A DNA stretch of 59,143 nucleotides from Turneriella parva. Lineage in GTDB: Bacteria; Spirochaetota; Leptospiria; Turneriellales; Turneriellaceae. The notes beneath the pieces were generated by a model. It saw only the letters and a program-made list of their open reading frames with translations, did not search any database and was not told the origin of the DNA. A program made the position numbers and the translations under genes. How positions within the stretch are numbered: position 1 is the first letter of the stretch; each line of letters starts with the position of its first letter. Shown here piece by piece: positions 1 to 11,314 of the stretch. The stretch spans positions 1 through 59,143 of the forward strand of contig DYPL01000008.1 in assembly GCA_020719945.1 (NCBI GenBank), in the 5' to 3' direction.

Positions 1-32
1 TTAAGAAAAGCTGTAACAGAATTGAGGATTGA

Positions 33-1796
<1,764 letters not shown>

Positions 1797-1861
1797 GTAA
1801 CATCTGATTAAGAAAAAAAGCATATCTTGACGGTGTATCTGCCAACCATATACTCTCCGAT

Positions 1862-3694
1862 ATGAGCCCTCTTCTCGATCAAAGAATCCCATGCGGAAAT
1901 CTGACCGCACAAAATGTAACAGACCAGAAAATTATTGTCAGCGGTTGGGTGTTCCGCTACCGCGACCAGGGGGGCGTTTTATTTGTCGATTTGCGCGACC
2001 GGTCCGGCATTCTCCAGATTGTTTTTGACAAAGCAGAAGGAGAAGAGTTATTAGCCCGGGCAGAGACATTGCGCCCCGAAGATGTTATTCTGGTTACGGG
2101 CACCCTTAGAAACCGCGCCAAAGAAGCCGTTAATCCCAAACTTAAAACGGGAGAGGTAGAACTTATCGTGCAGGATCTGCAATTGCTGGCCAAGGCCAAG
2201 CCATCACCCATTCCTCTCGATGAATATGACGACACATCCTCAGAGGAACATCGCCTTCGTTATCGCTTTCTCGATTTGCGCCGCGCTCCCATGCAGGAGG
2301 CTCTGCGCGCTCGACACAATTTTTACCGCTATATTCGTCGTTTTCTGGAAGACAACGATTTCTGGGAAATTGAAACACCTATTCTCAACAAATCCACTCC
2401 GGAAGGAGCGCGCGATTTTCTCGTTCCTTCCCGACTGAATCCGGGAGACTTTTACGCCCTGCCCCAGTCTCCACAAATTTTTAAACAGATTCTCATGGTG
2501 GGCGGCGCCGAGCGTTATTACCAGATAGCCCGTTGCTTTCGGGACGAGGATCTACGCAAGGACAGACAACCAGAATTTACCCAGATTGATATTGAAATGA
2601 GTTTTGTCACGAGCGAGACTGTGATGCGTCTCATGCAGCAAATGGTTCTCGGCGCGTTGGGCGATGTGTTTGGCGTAGCCACCCATCCCGAAATTGTCCG
2701 CATGAGTTATCGCGACGCCATGGAAAACTATGGAAACGATAAACCGGATATCCGGTTTGACATGCGCCTCACAGAACTGGGAGACTGGGTCTCTACAACA
2801 GAGTTTCAGGTATTCCAGAAAGCCGTAGCAAACCATGGGCGTGTAAAAGCCCTCCGCGTTCCGGGCGGTTCTACTCTCTCCCGCAAAGAGATCGATGATC
2901 TCACCCACTGGGTAACGCAGGATTTTAAGGCCAAAGGACTCGCGTGGATTAAACACACAGAAAACGGATTAGAATCTGTCATTACCAAATTTCTGCCCGA
3001 AGTATCCCAAAAAGAATTAATAGAACGTACGGGTTCTGTCCCCGGAGATATTATATTCTTTGCGGCGGACTCAGCTGATATTGTTTTTCCTACCTTGTCT
3101 GCTCTGCGTCTCAAAATGGGAGAACGCTTTGGACTCATAGAACCGGGATTCCGCGCTTTGTGGGTTGTCGATTTCCCACTCTTTGAAGAAGACAAAGAAA
3201 CGGGCGGAATTTCTTCGATCCACCATCCGTTTACGGCCCCGATAGAAGAAGATAAAGAAAAGCTTTTATCATTTTTGGATAAGAATATTCCTTCGCTCAC
3301 AAGAGAGGAGAAATTAGAACTTCTCTCTATTCGCTCCAATGCATATGACTTTGTTCTCAATGGAGTGGAAATTGGCGGTGGCAGTATTCGTATCCATGAA
3401 CAGCCAGTACAGCAGGCAATCTTCCAGCTTCTGGGAATCACGCCTGAACAGGCAGAAGACCGTTTTGGATTTCTGCTGAAAGCTCTGGAATATGGTGCGC
3501 CTCCGCATGGCGGACTTGCCTTTGGCGTAGACAGAATTCTCATGCTCGCTTTAGGGCGCAGCTCTATCCGCGATGTTATTGCTTTTCCGAAAACGCAAAA
3601 GGGCCAGTGTCTTATGAGCAGCGCACCCGACTCCGTGGATTTTAAGCAGTTGCGGGAACTCAATATAAAAAGTCTGGCAAAGCAGGAAAAATAG
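1862..3694 (+). CDS. aspS: Aspartyl-tRNA synthetase
   Basis: This class IIb synthetase charges tRNA-Asp. The 610-residue length is that of the bacterial type, with an N-terminal OB-fold anticodon-binding domain, a catalytic core interrupted by the bacterial GAD insertion, and a C-terminal core segment. Class II motif 2 (FRDEDLRKDRQPEF) and motif 3 (GLAFGVDRILMLALG) are intact, as is the late segment RDVIAFPKTQKG. Whether it is discriminating or also charges tRNA-Asn cannot be settled here, as no gatCAB gene is in the window. The next gene starts 3 bases after its stop, which suggests co-transcription. Its cognate tRNA-Asp(GTC) gene is elsewhere in this window, at 51119–51192. Confidence 0.97.
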   Translation: MSPLLDQRIPCGNLTAQNVTDQKIIVSGWVFRYRDQGGVLFVDLRDRSGILQIVFDKAEGEELLARAETLRPEDVILVTGTLRNRAKEAVNPKLKTGEVELIVQDLQLLAKAKPSPIPLDEYDDTSSEEHRLRYRFLDLRRAPMQEALRARHNFYRYIRRFLEDNDFWEIETPILNKSTPEGARDFLVPSRLNPGDFYALPQSPQIFKQILMVGGAERYYQIARCFRDEDLRKDRQPEFTQIDIEMSFVTSETVMRLMQQMVLGALGDVFGVATHPEIVRMSYRDAMENYGNDKPDIRFDMRLTELGDWVSTTEFQVFQKAVANHGRVKALRVPGGSTLSRKEIDDLTHWVTQDFKAKGLAWIKHTENGLESVITKFLPEVSQKELIERTGSVPGDIIFFAADSADIVFPTLSALRLKMGERFGLIEPGFRALWVVDFPLFEEDKETGGISSIHHPFTAPIEEDKEKLLSFLDKNIPSLTREEKLELLSIRSNAYDFVLNGVEIGGGSIRIHEQPVQQAIFQLLGITPEQAEDRFGFLLKALEYGAPPHGGLAFGVDRILMLALGRSSIRDVIAFPKTQKGQCLMSSAPDSVDFKQLRELNIKSLAKQEK

Positions 3695-3697
3695 AGT

Positions 3698-4630
3698 ATG
3701 GAAGAGCGGGACGAAAAAATCCGGTTGCTTCTCGAGTCGATTTTCTATGAATCACCCGAGATACCGGATCTTTATGAAAACCCGCACTACCACCATTTGC
3801 TCCAGTCAGGAGTTTCCTGGGCAGAAATCTACAGTGTTATTGATGAATATTTTACAGCCGATGGCCGTTTGTATTTAAGAGGTATAGAAGAACAGTTTAT
3901 CTTTGATTATGCCGGCCAGGAGCTGGCAAAATTGAATCTTCACGTTCGCCATAAAGTTTCTGAGTTGAACAGAGCAGCCTGGCTGCTTGGATTAATTGCC
4001 GCTCCGCATTCTACCTGGAAAAACTTTCAGATGGGTACAGACGATCTCGCGGAGCTCGTGAAAGTACGATTGTGGCGAAATGGAATACAAACCAGCCCCG
4101 CCGTTCTCGAAAGCAGTTCTGGAAATCCGGATTCCATTATGACTCTGCGCGAAGAGTACGCTGTTCTTGCCATTGAAGCCATTAATTCCGTCATTTACGA
4201 AACAATGGGATTAAACGGTAACGATGCGGCTTTTTCAAATCCTGATTCTCACTCTCTGCAGGCTCTGCTGCTCGGAAAATTTTACGGAACCCCTTTATCT
4301 CTTTCTGTCTTATATTTAATTCTCGCGCAAAAAAATAATCTGCCCGTTTACGGAGTCAATATGCCTCGCCATTTTCTGATAAAATGGGAAAGCAGCGACA
4401 CGGAATTTTTTATCAATCCGTTTAATAATGGCGTGGTTGTTCCCCGCCAGGATCTCTATAAACAGTTGTACGAACAGAATTATCCCATTCACCAGCAATT
4501 TTTTGAACCCTGCTATTACGATACGATGGTCAAGCGTAACATTGCAAATCTTACAATCCTGTACAGAACGCGGGGAGACGACAGAAAAGTTTCTTTACTC
4601 GATTCATTAGCTCGCAACATTCCCGTATAA
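3698..4630 (+). CDS. SirB1-like transglutaminase-fold protein
   Basis: The 310-residue protein carries the SirB1/transglutaminase-like core-2 signature in its last third: GKFYGTPLSLSVLYLILAQ followed by GVNMPRHFLIKW. In this family the region corresponds to a papain-like fold in which the catalytic cysteine is commonly absent. Here the position after the GTP stretch is Ser-Leu-Ser and I see no Cys in the segment, so an active peptidase is unlikely. The N-terminal 120 residues are helical and unassigned. It sits 3 bases downstream of aspS and is probably co-expressed with it. Cytoplasmic, as there is no signal peptide. The family assignment is good; the function is unknown. Confidence 0.75.
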   Translation: MEERDEKIRLLLESIFYESPEIPDLYENPHYHHLLQSGVSWAEIYSVIDEYFTADGRLYLRGIEEQFIFDYAGQELAKLNLHVRHKVSELNRAAWLLGLIAAPHSTWKNFQMGTDDLAELVKVRLWRNGIQTSPAVLESSSGNPDSIMTLREEYAVLAIEAINSVIYETMGLNGNDAAFSNPDSHSLQALLLGKFYGTPLSLSVLYLILAQKNNLPVYGVNMPRHFLIKWESSDTEFFINPFNNGVVVPRQDLYKQLYEQNYPIHQQFFEPCYYDTMVKRNIANLTILYRTRGDDRKVSLLDSLARNIPV

Positions 4631-4657
4631 ATATGATTTGACAAAGCGAAAGAAGAG

Positions 4658-5104
4658 ATGTATTTCCAGCCTATGCATCGCTACGCTGGCATTTTCATCC
4701 TCTTCCTTTCACTCGCAGGCTGTGGAAAAAAAGAACCGAATAACACGGCGCCAAATATAGGCGAGTATCCCGACTGGATTATTCAAAACAATCTCATTTT
4801 TCCCGATTCACAACATGCTGGATATAAGGATAAAAATATCTGGAAGACATTTCGTCCTCTTGCCGATGTGGAGCACTATTATAAAAACAAACTGACTGGG
4901 GCCGGGTTTAAGGAACTCACTCGACTTGAAATGTCTCAAGGGGTTCTGCTGCAATACCGCAAGGGGGGAGACACCATCAGCGTGGAACTGCGCCCTCTGC
5001 CCTATTCTTCCAATTCCCTCATTTCTCTTGGCTATTCTAAAGTTGACTACAGCCCACTGGAAGATAATGCTGAGAATAAAAAGGCTGGCCCGTTAGCGGA
5101 ATGA
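4658..5104 (+). CDS. Putative lipoprotein upstream of ftsQ
   Basis: This 148-residue protein has a lipoprotein signal: a short N-terminus, a hydrophobic stretch and the lipobox LSLAGC, with the lipidated cysteine at residue 22. A second in-frame ATG at 4673 would give a shorter, more typical signal peptide and is a plausible alternative start. The mature part has no cysteines or known motifs that I recognise. Its stop codon overlaps the ftsQ start (ATGA), so it belongs to the division-gene operon. A role in envelope or septum assembly is a guess from position only. Confidence 0.7.
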   Translation: MYFQPMHRYAGIFILFLSLAGCGKKEPNNTAPNIGEYPDWIIQNNLIFPDSQHAGYKDKNIWKTFRPLADVEHYYKNKLTGAGFKELTRLEMSQGVLLQYRKGGDTISVELRPLPYSSNSLISLGYSKVDYSPLEDNAENKKAGPLAE

Positions 5105-5829
5105 GCAGAAACCATATTTTTCTCCTTTCGGGAATTGGGTCAATCGTTCTTGGAATACTTCTCTATTTCTTCTTTATGCCGCTACCCGGCAACACCGAGG
5201 GGTGGACGGTGAAGGTAGAGGGAAACCGGCGGCTCGGCACCTCTGAAATCCAGAAGCTGGTTTTATATCTCATCCGCTCCTCGGATTCTTTTTCTTCTCG
5301 GGAATTGAAAAATGCTCTCATGTTGAATCCGTATATTCTGTCGGCTGAAGTTCACCTGTTACCGGGAAAAACGATCTCGATCAAAATTAAAGAAGCAGAG
5401 ATCACCTATTTAGAGCATTTAAACGAAATCGCAGAAAAGTCTGCCGATGGCCAGATCCTTCAGGAAAAGCTGTCTGGAATTGACAAAACAAACTTTTCAG
5501 AAATGCCTATTTTCTATTTGACGGACAGTACCGCACAGTTACCTACGGTCTTAGCCCAGAAAAGAGACATAATTCAGTTATGGAAGGAAACGCGGTATTT
5601 GTACGCTTTTCTCTGGCAGAGAGTCAGTGAAATCAGTCTTACTGCCGATGGTTCCGTGACCCTTTTTGCAGCAGCAAATCGGGCCAGCCTTAGACTGGAA
5701 ATGCCACTGAACAGACAGACTCTCCCCACGGTCTGGGCTGTTTTATTTTATCTGGAATCTTCGCGCAGCCAGGATTGGCTGGAGATAAGAATTCGGAAAC
5801 AGGATGCGGTTATTAAAAAGGTACATTAA
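5101..5829 (+). CDS. ftsQ: Cell division protein FtsQ/DivIB-like
   Basis: The architecture is that of FtsQ: a short cytoplasmic N-terminus, one membrane segment at about residues 6–27, then a POTRA-type domain (about 35–105; VKVEGNRRLGTSEIQKL … NPYILSAEVHLLPGKTISIKIKE). The remaining periplasmic part is divergent. FtsQ links the early divisome (FtsA/FtsZ) to the periplasmic septal machinery. Sequence identity within the family is generally low, so the position directly upstream of ftsA (no gap) and ftsZ carries much of the weight. It overlaps the preceding lipoprotein gene by 4 bases. Confidence 0.85.
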   Translation: MSRNHIFLLSGIGSIVLGILLYFFFMPLPGNTEGWTVKVEGNRRLGTSEIQKLVLYLIRSSDSFSSRELKNALMLNPYILSAEVHLLPGKTISIKIKEAEITYLEHLNEIAEKSADGQILQEKLSGIDKTNFSEMPIFYLTDSTAQLPTVLAQKRDIIQLWKETRYLYAFLWQRVSEISLTADGSVTLFAAANRASLRLEMPLNRQTLPTVWAVLFYLESSRSQDWLEIRIRKQDAVIKKVH

Positions 5830-7059
5830 ATGCACGAAGAAGAAGCCAGGATTATCACAGCTCTCGATATAGGTTCGGCCAAATCCGTCGCTCTCATCGC
5901 ACGTATTTTTCAGAATGGTGAGACAGAACTCATAGGCATAGGGATTGCTCCCTCTCGCGGGATTCGCACAGGGGCCGTTACCAATATTGAGCAGACGGTT
6001 CGCAGCATTCGGGAAGCCGTAGAAGAAGCCGAATCCATGGCCGGCCTGCCTATAGAAAAATCCGTTATCAACGTGACCGGTAAGCAAGTTCGGGGAGATA
6101 ATTCTTCAGGCGTAATCGCGATTACAAACAAAAACAGGGTTGTTACCCCGCAGGATATGTTCCGCGTTATCGATGCCGCCCAGGCTGTTCGTATTCCTGC
6201 CGATCAGGAGATTATGCACGTGCTTGCCCGCGAATTCAAAGTAGATGACCAGAATGGAATTCGCGATCCACTCGGTATGGTGGGCGTGCGCCTCGAGGCC
6301 GATGTCCACATTGTAACAGCATCTTCCACCCATTTGCAGAATACGGAAAAAGCTGTAGAACAAGCTGGAATTCACGTGGCGGGGCGAGTCTTGAGTGGAC
6401 TGGCAAGTTCGCAAGCTCTCCTTACCGAAGGGGAAAAAGATCTCGGTGTCGCCGTAATAGATATTGGGGCCGGTATCACTGATATCATCATTTATGTAGG
6501 AGGTGGCGTGGCTTTTACTTCCACAGTATTTCTCGGAGGTGCAATCATCACCCAGGATATAAGTATTGGTCTTAAAACTCCTGTAGAAGCTGCGGAACAT
6601 CTCAAAAAAAGACATGGCAGCGTTTACCTCGAATCCATCGATCCGGGTGAGCAGATAGAAGTTCCCTCTGTGGGAGACAGATTACCCCGCCTTACCAGCC
6701 GCAGAGAACTTGGAGAAATCATGGAAGCGCGAATGCGTGAAATTCTGGAACTTGTTCATGTAGAATTAATGAAATCTGGTAAAAAAAACTTGCTCGCTGG
6801 TGGAATCATATTTACCGGCGGCGTAGCCCTGACAGAAGGACTCATTCCTCTCGCCGAAGAAGTCATTGGCTTAGGCGCTTCCGTTGGGTTTCCGAAGGGC
6901 TTGTTGGGTATATCGGATAAAGTTTCTTCCCCCGTTTTCTCTACCGCTGTCGGCATTATTCGATACGCGGCACTCGATGGAGAAGACGACACAAAGAAAA
7001 ACAGCAAGGGGAAGGGATTTTTCGACAAAGTAAAAAACTGGCTTCAGGATAACCTGTAG
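5830..7059 (+). CDS. ftsA: Cell division protein FtsA
   Basis: This actin-fold ATPase tethers FtsZ to the membrane. Visible are the phosphate-1 loop (ALDIGSAKSVALIA), the phosphate-2 loop (VAVIDIGAGITDIIIY) and the adenosine motif (IIFTGGVALTEGL). The extreme C-terminus, KGFFDKVKNWLQDNL, is an amphipathic helix of the type that binds the membrane. At 409 residues the length is normal. The ATG follows the ftsQ stop directly, and ftsZ starts 8 bases after its stop. Confidence 0.96.
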   Translation: MHEEEARIITALDIGSAKSVALIARIFQNGETELIGIGIAPSRGIRTGAVTNIEQTVRSIREAVEEAESMAGLPIEKSVINVTGKQVRGDNSSGVIAITNKNRVVTPQDMFRVIDAAQAVRIPADQEIMHVLAREFKVDDQNGIRDPLGMVGVRLEADVHIVTASSTHLQNTEKAVEQAGIHVAGRVLSGLASSQALLTEGEKDLGVAVIDIGAGITDIIIYVGGGVAFTSTVFLGGAIITQDISIGLKTPVEAAEHLKKRHGSVYLESIDPGEQIEVPSVGDRLPRLTSRRELGEIMEARMREILELVHVELMKSGKKNLLAGGIIFTGGVALTEGLIPLAEEVIGLGASVGFPKGLLGISDKVSSPVFSTAVGIIRYAALDGEDDTKKNSKGKGFFDKVKNWLQDNL

Positions 7060-7067
7060 GAGGCATT

Positions 7068-8213
7068 ATGCTAGCATTTGAAGAAGAAAAATCACCGGCA
7101 GTGATACGCGTAGTCGGTGTTGGTGGCGCAGGAATGAATGCCATTGAAAGAATGGTGGGAATCAATATACAGGGTGTGGAACTCATTGCAATGAACACCG
7201 ACCTTCAAGTATTATCCCGCTCTTCTGCTCATAAAAAAGTTCATTTGGGAACAAAACTTACGCGGGGAATGGGCGCCGGTGCGAATCCTGAAATTGGTGA
7301 ACAGGCAGCTCTCGAAGACCGGGAAGAAATCGTTAATGCATTGCGTGGGTCTGACATGGTTTTTATTACTGCCGGGATGGGTGGCGGTACAGGTACGGGC
7401 GCTGCTCCTATCGTGGCAGAAATAGCACGAGAGTTAAAAGCGCTTACGGTGGGAGTTGTCTCTCTCCCTTTTAAAAGCGAAGGATTGCGCAAAATGGAAT
7501 CCGCAAGAAAAGGACAGGACAAATTGCGCGAAAAAACAGATACCTTGATCACCATTCCGAATGACTCCATTTTTAAGGTGATTGATCGCACGACAAATAT
7601 ACGTGTGGCCTTCAAGGCTCTCGATGACGTTCTAGCAAGAGCGGTAACCGGTATCTCTGATATCATCAATACAACGGGTTATGTCAATGTGGATTTTGCG
7701 GATGTCCGAACAGTCATGAGCAATAATGGCGATGCAGTCATTGGGCTTGGAGATGGAACCGGCAGCAGTCGAATCAACGATGCCCTCAATAAAGCTATCC
7801 ATCATCCCCTTTTGGAAGGTAGGAGCATAGAGGGTGCTACTTCAGTTTTGCTGAATGTTACGGGCAGTGAGGATTTAAGTCTGCATGAATTTAATGAGGC
7901 ACAGGAAAAAATTCACGATATGGTTTCCCGCGATGCACAGATCATTACTGGATTTGTAGAAAAGCCAGAAATGGAAGAGAACGTAATGATTACAGTGATT
8001 GCAACGGGCTTCCGTAAAAATGCAGCGACCGATAAACCTCCTGAGAAGTCTACTTCTGCATCCGGGGCGAGCTCCTCTGATGAGCTGCCCCCGAATATCT
8101 ATCGTATTCCACGGGATCCAGAAACGGTCCAGCAAGGACTAAATTTTCCCAGCATAGATCCTGGAATTGATTCCCTGCAGATTCCGGCATTCATGCGGAA
8201 AAAGAACGGCTAA
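7068..8213 (+). CDS. ftsZ: Cell division protein FtsZ
   Basis: Tubulin-like GTPase that forms the division ring. The signature GGGTGTGAAP lies at residues 105–114. The N-terminal GVGGAGMNAI nucleotide loop and the T7 loop (NVDFADVRTVM) with its catalytic aspartate are present. After a short variable linker (about residues 322–365, rich in Ser, Pro and Glu) the protein ends in LQIPAFMRKKNG, the conserved peptide that binds FtsA. A good AGGAGG-like site precedes the ATG. Length is 381 residues. It is the last gene of the division cluster, and a hairpin follows at 8231–8257. Confidence 0.98.
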   Translation: MLAFEEEKSPAVIRVVGVGGAGMNAIERMVGINIQGVELIAMNTDLQVLSRSSAHKKVHLGTKLTRGMGAGANPEIGEQAALEDREEIVNALRGSDMVFITAGMGGGTGTGAAPIVAEIARELKALTVGVVSLPFKSEGLRKMESARKGQDKLREKTDTLITIPNDSIFKVIDRTTNIRVAFKALDDVLARAVTGISDIINTTGYVNVDFADVRTVMSNNGDAVIGLGDGTGSSRINDALNKAIHHPLLEGRSIEGATSVLLNVTGSEDLSLHEFNEAQEKIHDMVSRDAQIITGFVEKPEMEENVMITVIATGFRKNAATDKPPEKSTSASGASSSDELPPNIYRIPRDPETVQQGLNFPSIDPGIDSLQIPAFMRKKNG

Positions 8214-8230
8214 AAAATACGTTTTAAGCG

Positions 8231-8257
8231 GCTGCGTCAATATTCCGTTGACGCAGT
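8231..8257 (+). terminator. Hairpin between ftsZ and comEC
   Basis: A perfect 9-bp inverted repeat, CTGCGTCAA / TTGACGCAG, with a 7-base loop lies 18 bases after the ftsZ stop. One extra G·T pair closes the base. There is no T-run after it on either strand, so it may be an mRNA-stabilising or attenuating stem rather than a strong intrinsic terminator. Confidence 0.5.
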
Positions 8258-8281
8258 GCAAATCATTTGGGATAATGCAAT

Positions 8282-10141
8282 GTGGCGTCTATACTGCTGG
8301 TTGCATATTATTTATCGGCAATTCTTTGGAGTGAGCATCGACCCGCTTCTATTCTGATTGGCGTTTTTTCCCTGCTGCTCTTTCTCTATCATTTTCGTAA
8401 TCTGGAAAGAAAATGGCTCCTTTTTCCAGTCCATCTCCTGTTTTTGCTTCTCGGTATAGTATGGGGAATTAGCTATGTACATTCTCATATTCTTCCTCAA
8501 GCATCCGTTCCGGCAACCTTCCACTATTCCGGTATTGCCACCATCGATTCTTTATCAACTAACTCTGCCATTCTTAAGCTGGATGCCTTAAAGTGGAGAA
8601 TCAAGAAACCAGCCGAGCTCGCTTTTTCCATACGGGGAGACTCCCTGAAGGTTTCCTGTACAGCGACAGCCTACTCCGGTTCCGACAATGTATTTACTTC
8701 GCTGGAAAAACTTCAGGGTATCGCGGGGCGATGCGAAGACGTACAAAAGGTGGAACTGCTCAAGGAAAAAGATTCCCTGAGCCAGCGACTTTACCGCCAT
8801 ATTTTTACAAAACTGGAATCTCCTTTTTCGCGCAGCGTGCTTCTCGCAGATACTTCAGCACTTGAACCATGGCAATTGTCTGCCTACCGCAATATGGGAA
8901 TTGCGCATCTCTTTGCGGCTTCTGGCCTGCACCTTGCACTTTTCTTCTCTCTCATTTATTTACCACTAAAATTTCTCTCTCTGGAAAGAACTGGCTATAT
9001 TCTGGCTCTTATTGCCTCTTTTTTCTTTCTGTATATTCTCGATTTTAATTTATCGTTATTGAGAGCATTTCTTTTTGTGTTTATTTATTTTATTCTGCGC
9101 GCACTGGATATTAGAACGGGATCTCTTTTTGTTCTACTTAATTCCGCTATTTTAAGCGAACTTATTTTTCCGGGGGGAATTTTCTCGGCTTCGTTTATTC
9201 TAAGCTATGGTGTAACAGCTGCTATTCTGTTCAGCTTTGCGTCCTGGAAAAAATATATTCCGCAACGGTGGCCAGACTGGCTAAAGGATCACACGGCGAT
9301 TACACTTTCTGCTTTTACTGGTTCCATCTTTTTTTCCTGGTTTTTCTTTGCTCAGGCGAATCCCCTTTCTTTTATATACAATTTTATTCTGGTACCAATA
9401 TCGTCTCTGCATTTACCTCTGGTGATCGGTTCCGTTTTTTTTCCATGGATGGATGCACTCACCAGACCAATCGAGCAGATCTTTGAAGCATCTGCGTATA
9501 TTCATTATCGCTATCTCCAATTACCGGGCAGAAACCCTCCAACTCTGGTTGTGTATGCCTGGCTGATTGTCGCTGGCATAATTTCTGTTTTATATCCACT
9601 CTCTGCCTACAGGCGCAGACACTGGATACTGCGAAAATACCGACTCATTCTTCCAGTATTGCTGGGCATCCCACTCGTATTTATGTTTCCTATTCCCTCT
9701 AAGGAAAGCGGTTATTATGTGTTTCCCTATGGCGTGGCAGAAATAGCGAACAAGGAAATGCGCTTCTATGGTTCACTGGCCTCCTTTGCAAATCTCAGAG
9801 ATCCCTTAACGAAAAGCTGTAGCCCGGTCAATTCGGTTCAGGCCCCGTTAGAATTGCAGCAGAACATGTCCCGATATTTTCCAAGCGTACAAGCGCTGTC
9901 ATCTTCTTCCCTGTATGGCGGAATATTGCAGACCCCTTCTGCTTGTTATTTTTTTTCGGCAAAGGCAGATCCTGCTGAGTGGAAAAAGATTTCGTGGTCT
10001 CACTGTAAAACGATGATCCTGCTGGAATCCAAAGCACAAAAACTTTCTGAAAAGGAATGGGAACCGTTCTTTCGCATGTTTGGTTTTCGGGGAAGTATTG
10101 AAAAAGCGGGATACGGAAAATGGATTTGCTCCTCAACGTAG
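8282..10141 (+). CDS. comEC: ComEC/Rec2-type DNA uptake channel, no nuclease domain
   Basis: ComEC forms the inner-membrane channel for single-stranded DNA in natural transformation. The 619-residue protein has two or three N-terminal membrane segments, then a soluble OB-like domain, then the competence domain with the diagnostic HLFAASGLH at residues 209–217 and many membrane helices to about residue 475. The C-terminal ~145 residues show no metallo-beta-lactamase HxHxDH motif, so this form lacks the nuclease-like domain. GTG at 8282 is the only reasonable start, because the overlapping ATG at 8280 is out of frame and soon stops. Its 3′ end overlaps the convergent gene at 10133 by 9 bases. 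Confidence 0.85.
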   Translation: MASILLVAYYLSAILWSEHRPASILIGVFSLLLFLYHFRNLERKWLLFPVHLLFLLLGIVWGISYVHSHILPQASVPATFHYSGIATIDSLSTNSAILKLDALKWRIKKPAELAFSIRGDSLKVSCTATAYSGSDNVFTSLEKLQGIAGRCEDVQKVELLKEKDSLSQRLYRHIFTKLESPFSRSVLLADTSALEPWQLSAYRNMGIAHLFAASGLHLALFFSLIYLPLKFLSLERTGYILALIASFFFLYILDFNLSLLRAFLFVFIYFILRALDIRTGSLFVLLNSAILSELIFPGGIFSASFILSYGVTAAILFSFASWKKYIPQRWPDWLKDHTAITLSAFTGSIFFSWFFFAQANPLSFIYNFILVPISSLHLPLVIGSVFFPWMDALTRPIEQIFEASAYIHYRYLQLPGRNPPTLVVYAWLIVAGIISVLYPLSAYRRRHWILRKYRLILPVLLGIPLVFMFPIPSKESGYYVFPYGVAEIANKEMRFYGSLASFANLRDPLTKSCSPVNSVQAPLELQQNMSRYFPSVQALSSSSLYGGILQTPSACYFFSAKADPAEWKKISWSHCKTMILLESKAQKLSEKEWEPFFRMFGFRGSIEKAGYGKWICSST

Positions 10142-11314
10142 CTGAGTCTGCCAGGAAAACCGCAAAGCTACGCGGTATGGGCTGGCAGAATATTTCCAGA
10201 CTCTCTGACCAATAAAATATCCCTGAAAGCTGCCATGTTTCCAGTACAATTGAAAGGCAGAGGAATCTTCGGGGCTCCATAATTCCTGCTCGCCAAAATA
10301 ATCTTCCCACGAAAAATCCTGAGGAAAAAATAACGGGTCTATGGGATAATACTGCCCTGTCGTGTTTCGTTGAACAGACAATGCAATTTTTATATCCCGT
10401 ACTGGAGAAACGCCTAAGCTTCCCGAAAACATGTTCTCATTTCGGGGAAAGTACGCATGCACAAAAAACGGCAGTGGCTCGAGAGAAATACCCGCACCGG
10501 GGAACAGAAATCCGCCCTCGCGATATATTCCATACCACCGAAAGGCATGGCTGGCACCACTCGTTTTAATTCTTGCCTGCCCGTCTCTGTCCGCATACTC
10601 AAAGCGATAATCCGTAGATTTTGAAATGCGAATTTCTGAAAAGCGGGAAAAGTCTTTATATATTTCTGCGGATAAAGGATACGTTTGTTCGTAATTAAAG
10701 TGGTACAGAGAAATCCAGTGATCCCCGTTTTTGAGAAAAACAGTCTGCTCATAGTTGCTTTCATCAAGAAAAAACAATTTAGCAAAGAAATACTTTTGAG
10801 ACCATTGCAGGCTTGCAGCTGGAATTTCTCTCTCCGCTTCGCTCATTAGCCAGTAGACAGAGGCGCCGGCATATCTGCTTTTCCAGTTTGCCGAAAGCAG
10901 CGAAGATTCCTGCCAGCCCTGCGGGGTTTGCGCACCGTATCGAAATCCCTCTACATTAAACACGGAGCCGCCGAGTGAAGCACGAACTCCAACGGGAGTT
11001 TCCCATGGCCAGCCTGCCGCGTTTCCACGGTAGGCTCGTTGCGATAAAAAAAATCCGCCCAAGGGACTTTCCGAAAGATTTCCTGAGCCGACAGAATACA
11101 TGTCTGACCTAAATAGGAAATTTCCGATTGCATGTGCTTCATCGCCAGACATGCCGCTGCCTGCCGAAAATTCAAAATTGTTTTCGGTTTCGTGTACAGA
11201 ATGCCATTGCCAAAATTTTTCAGCATAACTGCCCCCGCTGCTCTCCCATTCCATTGGCCAAAGCGGAAAGATAAAAATTAGTAGAAAAGCAGGTCTTATT
11301 AGTTTCGATAGCAT
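10133..11314 (-). CDS. Exported protein, probable outer-membrane beta-barrel
   Basis: The 393-residue protein begins with a signal peptide (LSKLIRPAFLLIFIFPLWP). The rest is rich in aromatic residues and in alternating strands such as WISLYHFNYEQ and YRFEYADRDGQARIKT, ending in the strand VALRFSWQTQLR. Together these look like a transmembrane beta-barrel. No family is recognised. It overlaps the gene upstream (311 residues) by 16 bases and is the last gene of a long minus-strand run. The barrel assignment is inferred from composition only. Confidence 0.6.
   Translation of the reverse strand: MLSKLIRPAFLLIFIFPLWPMEWESSGGSYAEKFWQWHSVHETENNFEFSAGSGMSGDEAHAIGNFLFRSDMYSVGSGNLSESPLGGFFLSQRAYRGNAAGWPWETPVGVRASLGGSVFNVEGFRYGAQTPQGWQESSLLSANWKSRYAGASVYWLMSEAEREIPAASLQWSQKYFFAKLFFLDESNYEQTVFLKNGDHWISLYHFNYEQTYPLSAEIYKDFSRFSEIRISKSTDYRFEYADRDGQARIKTSGASHAFRWYGIYREGGFLFPGAGISLEPLPFFVHAYFPRNENMFSGSLGVSPVRDIKIALSVQRNTTGQYYPIDPLFFPQDFSWEDYFGEQELWSPEDSSAFQLYWKHGSFQGYFIGQRVWKYSASPYRVALRFSWQTQLR

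Noticed and set aside
2806-3663. 285-residue reverse-strand reading frame inside aspS
   Set aside because: It lies wholly antisense to a clearly conserved synthetase, has a Ser/Arg/Pro-rich composition typical of shadow frames and no recognisable motif.
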